Origin: Legionella santicrucis
GTDB taxonomy: Bacteria; Pseudomonadota; Gammaproteobacteria; Legionellales; Legionellaceae
Length of the DNA: 54,610 bases
Direction: 5' to 3'
Assembly (NCBI RefSeq): GCF_001468135.1
Contig: NZ_LNYU01000091.1
Span: 20,837 to 75,446, forward strand
Both the position numbers and the translations under genes were made by a program. Below the pieces are notes generated by a model. The model made no database searches. It was not told the origin of the DNA and was given only the letters and a program-made list of their open reading frames with translations. Shown here piece by piece: positions 28,135 to 36,485 of the stretch; within the stretch, counting starts at the first letter, position 1, and each line of letters opens with the position of its first letter.

Positions 28135-30798
28135 CTAATGATTAACCGGATTCAATTTATCAGGATCAATGTTATAGCGTTTCATTGCGTCCACAACCTT
28201 AGATTTATCAAGGTTTCCTTCAGCAACTAAAGCATTCAAAGCTGCCAAAACGATGAATTTAGCATCAACCTCAAAAAAATGACGCAACTGTTGACGTGTA
28301 TCACTTCTTCCGTAGCCATCAGTTCCTAAAGTTACATAATGATTTGGAACAAAAGGACGAATTTGATCCGCATAAATTCTCATATAGTCAGTCGCGGCAA
28401 TTACTGGACCAGGTCTACCCTTTAATTGTTCCACAACATAACATTTTTGTTCTTTTTCTTGGGGATGCATTGCGTTATAACGCTCTACAGCTAAGCCATC
28501 TCTTCTTAATTCATTAAAGCTCGTCACACTCCAAACATCAGAAGTCACAGAATAATCTTCTTTCAACATTTTTGCTGCTTGAAGGACTTCACGCAATATT
28601 GTTCCACTACCCATAAGTTGTACGTGATGTTTGGATTTTTTCTTGCTTGTTTGCAGTAAATACATTCCTTTTATAATGCCTTCTTCTACTCCTTCAGGCA
28701 TATCTGGATGTGTGTAATTTTCGTTCATTACGGCAATGTAATAGAAAATATTTTCCTGCTTTTCATACATACGATACAGCCCATTCTGAATGATCACTGC
28801 AAGCTCGTATGCATAAGTAGGGTCATAAGAAACACAATTAGGAATGGTAGAAGCATACAAATGACTATGACCATCTTGATGTTGTAAACCTTCACCAGCA
28901 AGTGTTGTACGTCCGGCAGTACCACCAAGTAAGAATCCTCGTGCCTGTATATCTCCTGCTGCCCATGCTAAATCGCCAATGCGTTGAAAACCAAACATGG
29001 AATAGTAAATATAAAACGGAATCATCGCTAATTTATTCGAACTATACGATGTAGCTGCTGCGATCCACGAACAAAAAGCACCTGCCTCATTAATGCCTTC
29101 TTCTAAAATTTGTCCATCACGTGCTTCACGATAAAACATGACTTGCTCATGATCTACAGGAGTGTAAAGTTGACCAACAGGTGAATAAATGCCTATTTGT
29201 CTGAATAATCCTTCCATACCAAAAGTTCGACACTCATCTGGAACAATGGGGACGATTCGTGAGCTAATCTCTTTATTTTTCAACAAAACTGAAAGAATGC
29301 GGACAAAAGCCATAGTTGTAGAAATTTCTCTGTCTCCCAATCCCTTAGTAATTGAAGAAAAATCTTCTAAAGATGGGATTTTAAGAGAGTCTACTTGAGT
29401 AGATCGTGCTGGCAAATAGCCTCCTAAAAGCTCCCTTTGCTTTTTAATATACTTAATTTCAGGACTATCATCTGCGGGCTTGTAAAAAGGAATATCAGCA
29501 ATCTTATCATCACTGATAGGAATGCTAAATCGATCTCTAAATACTTGCAGTTGTTCTACAGTCATCTTTTTTTGTTGGTGAGTAATATTTTGTCCTTCAC
29601 CAGCAGCTCCCATGCCATAGCCTTTTATTGTTTTTGCTAAAATAACTGTTGGACTTCCTTTATGCTCAACTGCTTTAGCATATGCGGCATAAACTTTTTG
29701 CGGATCATGGCCACCTCTATTTAAGCGCCAAATTTCCTCGTCCGTATAATTTTCAATCATTTTCTTTAATTCGGGATAATGATTAAAAAAATGTTGCCTT
29801 ACATAAGCACCATCATGTGCCTTATAAGCTTGATAATCTCCATCGACACACTCTTGCATACGCTTTTGCAACCAACCATCTTTATCACGAGCAAATAGTG
29901 GATCCCAGCGTCCTCCCCATATAACCTTAATTACATTCCAACCTGCCCCCCGGAATAATCCTTCTAATTCTTGAATAATTTTGCCATTACCTCGAACAGG
30001 ACCATCTAAACGTTGCAGATTACAATTTATAACAAAAATAAGATTATCTAATTTTTCTCGAGCAGCAATACTTAAAGCGCCAACAGACTCAGGCTCATCC
30101 ATCTCACCATCACCAAGAAAAGCCCATACTTTTCTATTCTCTGCTTTTATGAGTCCTCTATTTTCCAGATATTTTAAAAATCTTGCTTGATAAATAGCCT
30201 GTAAAGGCCCTAACCCCATTGAGACAGTAGGAAATTGCCAAAACTCCCCCATAAGCCAAGGATGAGGGTAAGATGATAAACCATCAACTTCAACTTCCTG
30301 TCGGAATTTGCTTAATTGTTTCTCTGTGAGTCGCCCTTCTAAAAATGCACGCGCATAGATACCTGGAGCAGAATGACCCTGAATATAAATTAGATCGCCA
30401 CAGCTTTCTTTACTCGAACCTTTAAAAAAATGATTAAATCCTGTTTCATACAGGGTAGATGCTGAGGCATAAGAAGCAATATGTCCACCAAGTTCTGCTG
30501 CATATTTGCCGGCACGTAATACCATAGCCACAGCATTCCACCGAATTAGTGCACTAATTCGTTTAGCAAGCCCCTCATCTGGAGGCATTTGTTTTTCTTC
30601 GTGAATCTTAATGGTATTTCTGTAAGGTGTATTTATTGAGCTGGATAAGTTGACGCCTTCGGTGTTTGCTTTATTAAGAAGCTGTTTTAAAAGAAACGCT
30701 CCTCTTTCCGGACCATCATTGATCAATACAGCTTGCAGGGCCTCCAGCCATTCACGTGTTTCTACAGGATCCAAATCTAAATTATTTTCATTTGCCAT
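28135..30798 (-). CDS. aceE: Pyruvate dehydrogenase E1, homodimeric type
   Basis: Thiamine-diphosphate enzyme that decarboxylates pyruvate and reductively acetylates the E2 lipoyl groups. 887 residues, the AceE size. The thiamine-binding motif is VWAFLGDGEMDEPESVGAL through VINCNLQRLDGPVRGNG. Other landmarks are GQNITHQQKKM, TAGRTTLAGEGLQHQDGHSH and the C-terminal TDGYGRSDTRQQLRHFFEVD. It is first of aceE-aceF-lpdA, but only 21 bp separate its start from the upstream lipoprotein gene, so it is probably reached by read-through from ampE. No pdhR repressor gene is near. Confidence 0.97.
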   Translation of the reverse strand: MANENNLDLDPVETREWLEALQAVLINDGPERGAFLLKQLLNKANTEGVNLSSSINTPYRNTIKIHEEKQMPPDEGLAKRISALIRWNAVAMVLRAGKYAAELGGHIASYASASTLYETGFNHFFKGSSKESCGDLIYIQGHSAPGIYARAFLEGRLTEKQLSKFRQEVEVDGLSSYPHPWLMGEFWQFPTVSMGLGPLQAIYQARFLKYLENRGLIKAENRKVWAFLGDGEMDEPESVGALSIAAREKLDNLIFVINCNLQRLDGPVRGNGKIIQELEGLFRGAGWNVIKVIWGGRWDPLFARDKDGWLQKRMQECVDGDYQAYKAHDGAYVRQHFFNHYPELKKMIENYTDEEIWRLNRGGHDPQKVYAAYAKAVEHKGSPTVILAKTIKGYGMGAAGEGQNITHQQKKMTVEQLQVFRDRFSIPISDDKIADIPFYKPADDSPEIKYIKKQRELLGGYLPARSTQVDSLKIPSLEDFSSITKGLGDREISTTMAFVRILSVLLKNKEISSRIVPIVPDECRTFGMEGLFRQIGIYSPVGQLYTPVDHEQVMFYREARDGQILEEGINEAGAFCSWIAAATSYSSNKLAMIPFYIYYSMFGFQRIGDLAWAAGDIQARGFLLGGTAGRTTLAGEGLQHQDGHSHLYASTIPNCVSYDPTYAYELAVIIQNGLYRMYEKQENIFYYIAVMNENYTHPDMPEGVEEGIIKGMYLLQTSKKKSKHHVQLMGSGTILREVLQAAKMLKEDYSVTSDVWSVTSFNELRRDGLAVERYNAMHPQEKEQKCYVVEQLKGRPGPVIAATDYMRIYADQIRPFVPNHYVTLGTDGYGRSDTRQQLRHFFEVDAKFIVLAALNALVAEGNLDKSKVVDAMKRYNIDPDKLNPVNH

Positions 30799-30819
30799 GA
30801 AAGTGTTCCCCGAAATCTA

Positions 30820-31209
30820 TTAAGTACAATTAGGTACAGCTTGTAATTTTTTTGGAATTACACCAGCACAACTTTGCTTACAAACATTCAAGTCTGACAA
30901 GCAGTCACAAGTTACTTTGCGGCATTGTAGTGGATCGCGATAAGAATTCAACTCACGCATCACTTTTTTGCCCTCAACTTTTCTTTCATGCACATATTTT
31001 TCAAAATCATTAGCAGCTGTAGTTTGAGATACAGCAGAACAAGTTGGGCAATTATCAATACAATTTTTCTTACAAAACTCAAAATGCTGCATACAGGTCA
31101 TATTGCACTGCGCTACCACCCGTTCCTTAAGCACGTTTTGTCGCATTCCTTGACAACCCAATAGACTAAGTAATACAACACAGCACAATAATCGCAAAAA
31201 AAAGCTCAT
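30820..31209 (-). CDS. Cysteine-rich lipoprotein of unknown function
   Basis: 129-residue predicted lipoprotein. The signal MSFFLRLLCCVVLLSLLGC ends in a lipobox (LLGC). The mature part is unusually rich in cysteine, with about 13 more: CNMTCMQHFEFCKKNC, CPTC, then CRKVTCDCLSDLNVCKQSC near the end. This suggests several disulfides or metal binding in the periplasm or outer membrane. I do not recognise a named family. It lies between ampE (19 bp upstream) and aceE (21 bp downstream) on the same strand, so it is embedded in an operon of unrelated metabolic function. Confidence 0.75.
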   Translation of the reverse strand: MSFFLRLLCCVVLLSLLGCQGMRQNVLKERVVAQCNMTCMQHFEFCKKNCIDNCPTCSAVSQTTAANDFEKYVHERKVEGKKVMRELNSYRDPLQCRKVTCDCLSDLNVCKQSCAGVIPKKLQAVPNCT

Positions 31210-31227
31210 ATAAATATCCGTTATAAG

Positions 31228-31977
31228 CTACATCCAAGAAAATAATGTAAATAAAGCAATAAAGACTAACATAACAATAATTGCATGCTCCACTAAACTT
31301 TCGGCTGCAGGCATGGATATTTCTTCCATGTCATTGCTTCTAACCGCTTGCAACCCGCAATCACGTAACATTTCGGAATTGATTTCTGGTTTTGCAAAAA
31401 GAAAACGAGTAAATAAAGAAATACCTCGTTGAAAATTCCCCACCAGTAAAAAAAGAATTACTGTAAGCCGTGCAGGTATCCATTCAAGCAGATCCGTGAT
31501 TTCATTGGCTTGTTCATGAACAGTATTAAATTCTCGACATAAAGTAATCAAGCGGTAAGCTAGCGCTCCAATTGGCCCTGCAACAATGAACCAAAATACA
31601 AGAGAAAATAGCTGTCTGTTTGCACAGATAAAATAATCGGCTATTAACTCCTGATCACTTTTAACCTCTGAATGTGTGATTGGATAGAATATATTTTGAG
31701 GTCCAAGACAGTAGAAAAAAATTACAATACTTAAAAGCAATCCCATTAAACCAAAAAAAATAGAGTGCAATAATAAATAGAGAATTAATGCCAGCAGTAA
31801 TAGAGGTATTACTATTAAAGCCAGGAGCGCCCAAGGATTAACAAAAAAACTATTCTTATCTGCTCTACTTTTTATCTTTTGATAATAATTAGTAAACCAA
31901 TAAAATCGTTGATAAGCGACTGTATGAATCAGGAATCGTTCACAAAATAGACATAAAAGTATAACTAATAATTTCAT
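31228..31977 (-). CDS. ampE: AmpE-family inner-membrane protein
   Basis: 249 residues with about five transmembrane helices. Similar in layout to E. coli AmpE, a membrane protein linked to beta-lactamase regulation and related to the CobD/CbiB fold. Landmarks are FCERFLIHTVAYQRFYWF near the start, LVFWFIVAGPIGALAYRLI at the centre and DLLEWIPARLTVILFLLVG. No ampD adjoins it, unlike in E. coli; the shared proximity to aceEF is notable. It is 3 bp downstream of the antiporter gene, so they form one operon. Its biochemical role is unknown. Confidence 0.82.
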   Translation of the reverse strand: MKLLVILLCLFCERFLIHTVAYQRFYWFTNYYQKIKSRADKNSFFVNPWALLALIVIPLLLLALILYLLLHSIFFGLMGLLLSIVIFFYCLGPQNIFYPITHSEVKSDQELIADYFICANRQLFSLVFWFIVAGPIGALAYRLITLCREFNTVHEQANEITDLLEWIPARLTVILFLLVGNFQRGISLFTRFLFAKPEINSEMLRDCGLQAVRSNDMEEISMPAAESLVEHAIIVMLVFIALFTLFSWM

Positions 31978-31980
31978 TAT

Positions 31981-33153
31981 TTAATCCTTACGCATTTTAT
32001 CAGATAAGGCTATGGGCGTTGGGTATTTCAACACAACAAAATACGATGAAACAATAAACGTTAAAATGGTCGTTGCTTGGATCAAATTTGATGCTTTATC
32101 AGAGATGAGCTGCGTGCTCAATGCAATACTTGCCACAAGCAATGAAAACTCACTTGCTTGCCCCAATCGAACTCCAACTTCTTTTGCAACCTGCTTTTTT
32201 TCACCGGATTTATTAAGAAGAAAATAAAACAACATGGGCTTAATAAGGAGAATTAAGGCAGATAAAATCAAAGCAGGTACAACAATTTGCTTCGCCAAAT
32301 CAAAATTAAAAGTTGCTCCAATCGAAAAGAAGAACATCACTAAAAAAAAGTCTCTTAATGGCTTTAAACTTTCTGCAATAAAAAGAGAAATAGGGCTAGC
32401 AGCTAATGCTACCCCAGCAATAAACGCACCTATATCTTCTGACAAACCTATCTTTTGTGCAAGAACAGATAAACCAAGACACCAACCAATGGACAATAAA
32501 AATACATATTCTTGTGTTCTATCAAAGCGAGCAAGTAAGCGTATCAAAACATATTTTTCTACTGCAAAAGCAAAAAGACAAAGTGCAGGTAACGCAATAC
32601 CAACTAACATAATATCATCAAAAGAGAGGCCACTTCTTTGTTGGGCGCCATTAATCAAGATTAATACAATTATTGCAATAACATCTTGCATCAATAAAAC
32701 GCTGATCATGACCTCACCTGTGTGTTGGTGATGTAAAATAGTAGTAGGTAATAGTTTCAAGCCAATAATTGTACTTGAGAACATCATCGAACCACCTAAA
32801 ATCCATGACTCAGCTACAGTTAACCCAAAAAATCGCCCAATCCAATATGCAGTTACGGCAAAAAGTACAGAGCTAATTAAAGCAATCCAGGTTACTTTTC
32901 TCAACATATGTATAAGATTTTGCGGTTGTAAGTGCAATCCAAGCAGAAATAGAAGAAAGACAATACCAACATCGCCAATTTGCTTCACAACACTAATGTC
33001 AGATACAAGCTTCAATCCCCAAGGCCCAAGCATTGCCCCAAGTAGAATATAGGCAACTAATAAAGATTGTTTGGTATAAAGAACCAACGTAGATAAAAAT
33101 GCTGCGCCTGCGAAAATTAAAAAAATGGTATAAAACACAGAACCATCATGCAT
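31981..33153 (-). CDS. CPA2-family cation:proton antiporter, KefB/C-like
   Basis: 390-residue inner-membrane protein with about 12 hydrophobic segments. It matches the monovalent cation:proton antiporter-2 family: YILLGAMLGPWGLKLVSD, GIVFLLFLLGLHLQPQNL, GGSMMFSSTIIGLKLLPT, LLMQDVIAIIVLILI, LSEDIGAFIAGVALAAS and FFFSIGATFNFDLAKQ. There is no C-terminal TrkA-N/RCK nucleotide-binding domain, so it is shorter than KefB or KefC and probably lacks NAD/glutathione gating. It leads a run with ampE. The ion is not predictable. Confidence 0.88.
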   Translation of the reverse strand: MHDGSVFYTIFLIFAGAAFLSTLVLYTKQSLLVAYILLGAMLGPWGLKLVSDISVVKQIGDVGIVFLLFLLGLHLQPQNLIHMLRKVTWIALISSVLFAVTAYWIGRFFGLTVAESWILGGSMMFSSTIIGLKLLPTTILHHQHTGEVMISVLLMQDVIAIIVLILINGAQQRSGLSFDDIMLVGIALPALCLFAFAVEKYVLIRLLARFDRTQEYVFLLSIGWCLGLSVLAQKIGLSEDIGAFIAGVALAASPISLFIAESLKPLRDFFLVMFFFSIGATFNFDLAKQIVVPALILSALILLIKPMLFYFLLNKSGEKKQVAKEVGVRLGQASEFSLLVASIALSTQLISDKASNLIQATTILTFIVSSYFVVLKYPTPIALSDKMRKD

Positions 33154-33358
33154 TGATCAAGTACCTTATAATGTTAATTAGCCCAAAAAATTTAGAAAAT
33201 ATTATCATGAATCAAAGAAACAAGACATTAATGCCTGCACTGCTTTGTTTCATCCTGAGTACACTATTTATTCTTACAATATTAGTATCTTGAAATATAG
33301 ACGCAATAATTTTATCTATTTATCCGCAAATTAGCTATCTCTATATTCCATTATTCAA

Positions 33359-34204
33359 TCAAATCAAAACGGAAAATGATCCTCTCACTCCATTAAGTGC
33401 TAATTTACGCTTTAAACCATCTGCCGTATTTTTTGATCCAAATGGTCCTACCCTGACAATATAGTTTCGACGATAACGTTCTATAGAAACAGGTAATGAT
33501 GTAATACGAACCAACTTTTCTTTTAAGCGTTTTGCAGAAGCCTCTGTTGTAAACGCTCCTGCTTGTATGTAATAGCGAGCTTGTCCTGGTCCTGCTAATG
33601 TTTCTATTTCAACATTTGCAGTCCCTTTAGGAAACACTCCAAGTTTTAATGCCGCTGCATAAGACAAATCAATAATCCGATTAGAGTGAAAAGGCCCACG
33701 GTCATTCACTTTAACTATAGCCTCTTTCCCGTTATCTAAATTTTTTACTTTTATATAAGTAGGCAAAGGCAATGTTTTATGTGCAGCAGACATAACATAC
33801 ATGTTATAAGGCTCACCACTTGAAGTTCTTTGTTTATGAAACTTTGTTCCATACCATGAAGCAACTCCTCGTGTTTTATAACCTGACGAATTTCTCATCA
33901 CTTGGTAGGAACGTCCATCAACTGAATATTCGCTGGGATTGCCATATCGACTTAAAGGTTCTTTTGTAGGAACAGGCTCTTTAAAATTGATTTTTTTTTG
34001 CTTTGTTGGTGCTCCATCCTGATATTGAGTATATCGATTTGATTTATTTTTATAGCGGTTATAAATTGAATTATTCACACGTTGAGATGCGTATCTTGTA
34101 TTTTTTTTTCCACCGGAGGATGCTGTATTAAGAGACTGATTTGTAGTTTGACATCCTGTTAATAGAATTGTCATAGCAATAAGTATCTTTCGCATATTTA
34201 CCAT
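33359..34204 (-). CDS. rlpA: RlpA-like septal ring lytic transglycosylase lipoprotein
   Basis: 281-residue outer-membrane lipoprotein. RlpA cleaves glycan strands lacking stem peptides at the division septum. The signal ends in a lipobox (MTILLTGC). A low-complexity serine/asparagine/lysine-rich linker follows. The double-psi beta-barrel has GVASWYGTKFHKQRTSSGEP, MSAAHKTLPLPTYIKV, and VKVNDRGPFHSNRIIDLSY, with the catalytic aspartate in NDRGP. A C-terminal SPOR domain (YYIQAGAFTTEASAKRL to YIVRVGPFG) binds denuded peptidoglycan. It is divergent from dacA with a 160-bp shared upstream region. Confidence 0.93.
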   Translation of the reverse strand: MVNMRKILIAMTILLTGCQTTNQSLNTASSGGKKNTRYASQRVNNSIYNRYKNKSNRYTQYQDGAPTKQKKINFKEPVPTKEPLSRYGNPSEYSVDGRSYQVMRNSSGYKTRGVASWYGTKFHKQRTSSGEPYNMYVMSAAHKTLPLPTYIKVKNLDNGKEAIVKVNDRGPFHSNRIIDLSYAAALKLGVFPKGTANVEIETLAGPGQARYYIQAGAFTTEASAKRLKEKLVRITSLPVSIERYRRNYIVRVGPFGSKNTADGLKRKLALNGVRGSFSVLI

Positions 34205-34365
34205 TTCGAATTATTATTATTATTGGCTAATATACCGAAATATGACTTAATTTCGAAGAATTTTTTTAATAGAAAAAAATTTCATTATTTTTCACATGCC
34301 CTTTTGTTGCATGGAAAAGGGTGTGGTAACATATGCATATTTTTGTAATTACATTAGGCAATAAC

Positions 34366-35601
34366 ATGACAAGAAAAACGTCTATTCTTTTAACTACATT
34401 GTTTATTATCACTTTATTCGTACAGTCAACTCATTCTATGGCTGATGAAGGTACGTTACCCACAAAGCCTACAACAAACTTAGATAGGCCATCTCCTACA
34501 ATTACGAATAAACCGTTAGTAACTCCTGCTGCACCTATTCTTAATGCTAAAGCTTATATACTAATCGATGTAAATAGTGGAAAAATCATTGCCGAAAAGA
34601 ACAGTGAAGAACGATTGCCACCTGCTAGCTTAACTAAAATGATGACTTTATACGTTGTCTCTAATGCTCTTCATCATGAACAAATCCATCTCAATGATAA
34701 TGTTAGAGTAAGCCGTGAAGCATGGAAAATTGGCGGTTCACGTATGTTTATTAAAGAAGGAGAACAAGTACCTGTAGAAGATTTGCTTAAAGGAATTATT
34801 GTTGACTCTGGAAATGATGCCTGTGTTGCTATGGCGGAGCATATAGGTGGAACTGAAAACTCCTTTACAGACCTCATGAACCAACAAGCCCAGAATTTAG
34901 GAATGAAAAACAGTCACTTTACTGACAGCACTGGCTTACCCGATCCTAACTTATATACTACAGCTAAAGATTTAGCGATTCTTGGTAGAGCATTAATTGT
35001 TGACTTCCCTCAATATTATGAGTGGTACAAACAAAAATGGTTTACCTACAATGGTATTCGCCAGCCGAATAGAAATCGATTGTTGTGGCGTGATAATCAA
35101 GTAGATGGTATAAAAACAGGCCATACAAACGAGGCGGGTTTCTGTTTGGTATCTTCTGCAAAACGTGACAATATGCGCTTATTGGCAGTGGTTTTGGGCG
35201 AGTCTACTGACTCATCTCGTGCAGACGACAGTGAGAAGCTACTTAACTATGGTTTCAGATTTTTTGAAACACATCAACTTTATAAATCCGGACAATCGAT
35301 TACAGAGCTCCCTCTTTACAAAGGACAAATAGATAAGGTAGCTGTTGGACTAAATGAAGATCAGTACATCACAATTCCAACTGGGCAATATCAACGTCTT
35401 AATGTTACAACTAAAATACCTTCTTATCTCGAAGCTCCGATTAAAAAAGGAGATAAAATAGGTGATTTAGTTGTACAATTTGATAATAATGTTGTATCTA
35501 CTCAAACCCTTTATGCGCTACAAGATGTAGAGTCTGGGGGCTTTTTTACTCGAGCCAAAGATTCTATACGTTTGCTTTTTAAAGGATGGTTTGGTTCCTA
35601 A
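34366..35601 (+). CDS. dacA: D-alanyl-D-alanine carboxypeptidase (PBP5/6 type)
   Basis: Periplasmic, membrane-anchored penicillin-binding protein that trims the terminal D-Ala from peptidoglycan stem peptides. A signal peptide (MTRKTSILLTTLFIITLFV) and a proline/threonine linker are followed by the serine-protease-like domain. Motifs: SxxK in PPASLTKMMTLY, SxN in IVDSGNDACVAMAEHIGG, KTG in VDGIKTGHTNEAGF. The C-terminal PBP5-type beta domain and an amphipathic anchor (FFTRAKDSIRLLFKGWFGS) are present. The open frame starts at 34333, but the ATG at 34366 begins the signal peptide. First gene of dacA-ybeD-lipB, an order kept in E. coli. Confidence 0.95.
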   Translation: MTRKTSILLTTLFIITLFVQSTHSMADEGTLPTKPTTNLDRPSPTITNKPLVTPAAPILNAKAYILIDVNSGKIIAEKNSEERLPPASLTKMMTLYVVSNALHHEQIHLNDNVRVSREAWKIGGSRMFIKEGEQVPVEDLLKGIIVDSGNDACVAMAEHIGGTENSFTDLMNQQAQNLGMKNSHFTDSTGLPDPNLYTTAKDLAILGRALIVDFPQYYEWYKQKWFTYNGIRQPNRNRLLWRDNQVDGIKTGHTNEAGFCLVSSAKRDNMRLLAVVLGESTDSSRADDSEKLLNYGFRFFETHQLYKSGQSITELPLYKGQIDKVAVGLNEDQYITIPTGQYQRLNVTTKIPSYLEAPIKKGDKIGDLVVQFDNNVVSTQTLYALQDVESGGFFTRAKDSIRLLFKGWFGS

Positions 35602-35613
35602 GGTTTATACAGG

Positions 35614-35877
35614 ATGACTAAAGAAACATTCATTGATTTTCCCTGTTACTTTCCTATAAAAGTAATAGGGAATAATTCAACTTTTTTTCTAGAAGAAATT
35701 AAGCAAATTACCCTGACCCATTTTCCTGAGACAACTCAAGATGCATTGACACATAAAATGAGTAAAAACTCTAATTATTTGGCAATCACCGTTTCAGTAT
35801 TTGTTGAAAATCAAGAAAGTCTCGATGCATTTTATCAAGCACTTACTCAGCATCCAGAAGTAAAGATGGTGTTATAA
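35614..35877 (+). CDS. ybeD: YbeD-like DUF493 protein
   Basis: 87-residue cytosolic protein of the YbeD (DUF493) family, ACT-like in fold and thought to regulate lipoate metabolism because of its constant place beside lipB. Landmarks are [17 protein letters not shown] near the start, the [18 protein letters not shown] strand, and the closing [18 protein letters not shown]. It starts 12 bp after dacA. Its stop overlaps the lipB start (TAATG, sharing base 35877), so it is translationally coupled to lipB. No enzyme motif is expected. Confidence 0.9.
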   Translation: MTKETFIDFPCYFPIKVIGNNSTFFLEEIKQITLTHFPETTQDALTHKMSKNSNYLAITVSVFVENQESLDAFYQALTQHPEVKMVL

Positions 35878-36479
35878 TGAAAATACGACAGCTAGGTATT
35901 CAAAATTACGATGATGTTTGGCTGCAAATGAAGGATTTTACGCAAAGTCGCCAAATTACCACTGAAGATGAACTTTGGCTGCTCGAGCATTTTTCTGTAT
36001 ATACTCAAGGTCAAGCAGGAAAACCAGAACATATCTTAAATCCTACTAATATACCTATAATACAATCTGATCGCGGAGGACAAGTAACTTATCATGGACC
36101 TGGCCAACTTGTAGCTTATGTTTTAATGGATTTAAGAAGGAAAAATTTAGGTATCAGATCCTTAGTAAGCAAACTGGAACAAATTTTAATCTCTGTTCTT
36201 GGGCAATACAAAATTGAAGGATCGATTCGATGTGGAGCCCCAGGAGTCTATGTAAAAGAACAAAAAATCGCCTCTATAGGTTTAAGAGTAAAAAATGGTT
36301 GTACTTATCATGGAATTGCACTTAATGTTGATATGAATTTAAAACCATTTTTAGGCATTAATCCTTGTGGATTTGCAAAAATGGAAATGACTCAGATAAG
36401 TCATTTCTATCCTAAGGTACAATTAGATGAAGTCAATCAACATTTTGTGCAGTATTTTTTACAACAATTCTATCCTTAG
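35877..36479 (+). CDS. lipB: Octanoyl-[acyl-carrier-protein]:protein octanoyltransferase
   Basis: Transfers octanoate from acyl carrier protein to lipoyl domains, the first step of lipoate synthesis; its targets include AceF in this window. 200 residues. Family motifs: [20 protein letters not shown], the active-site lysine in [20 protein letters not shown], and the catalytic cysteine in [15 protein letters not shown]. Coupled to ybeD by overlapping start and stop. lipA is not downstream; the next gene, after 6 bp, is the DedA/LssY fusion. Confidence 0.95.
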   Translation: MKIRQLGIQNYDDVWLQMKDFTQSRQITTEDELWLLEHFSVYTQGQAGKPEHILNPTNIPIIQSDRGGQVTYHGPGQLVAYVLMDLRRKNLGIRSLVSKLEQILISVLGQYKIEGSIRCGAPGVYVKEQKIASIGLRVKNGCTYHGIALNVDMNLKPFLGINPCGFAKMEMTQISHFYPKVQLDEVNQHFVQYFLQQFYP

Positions 36480-36485
36480 TGACGC

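Noticed and set aside
32234..32731. 165-residue plus-strand frame
   Set aside because: Antisense to the CPA2 antiporter, with lysine-rich low-complexity composition typical of a shadow frame.
33207..33293. Possible 28-residue membrane peptide (MNQRNKTLMPALLCFILS start)
   Set aside because: Hydrophobic and plausible as a small protein, but there is no ribosome-binding site, so I do not list it as a gene.
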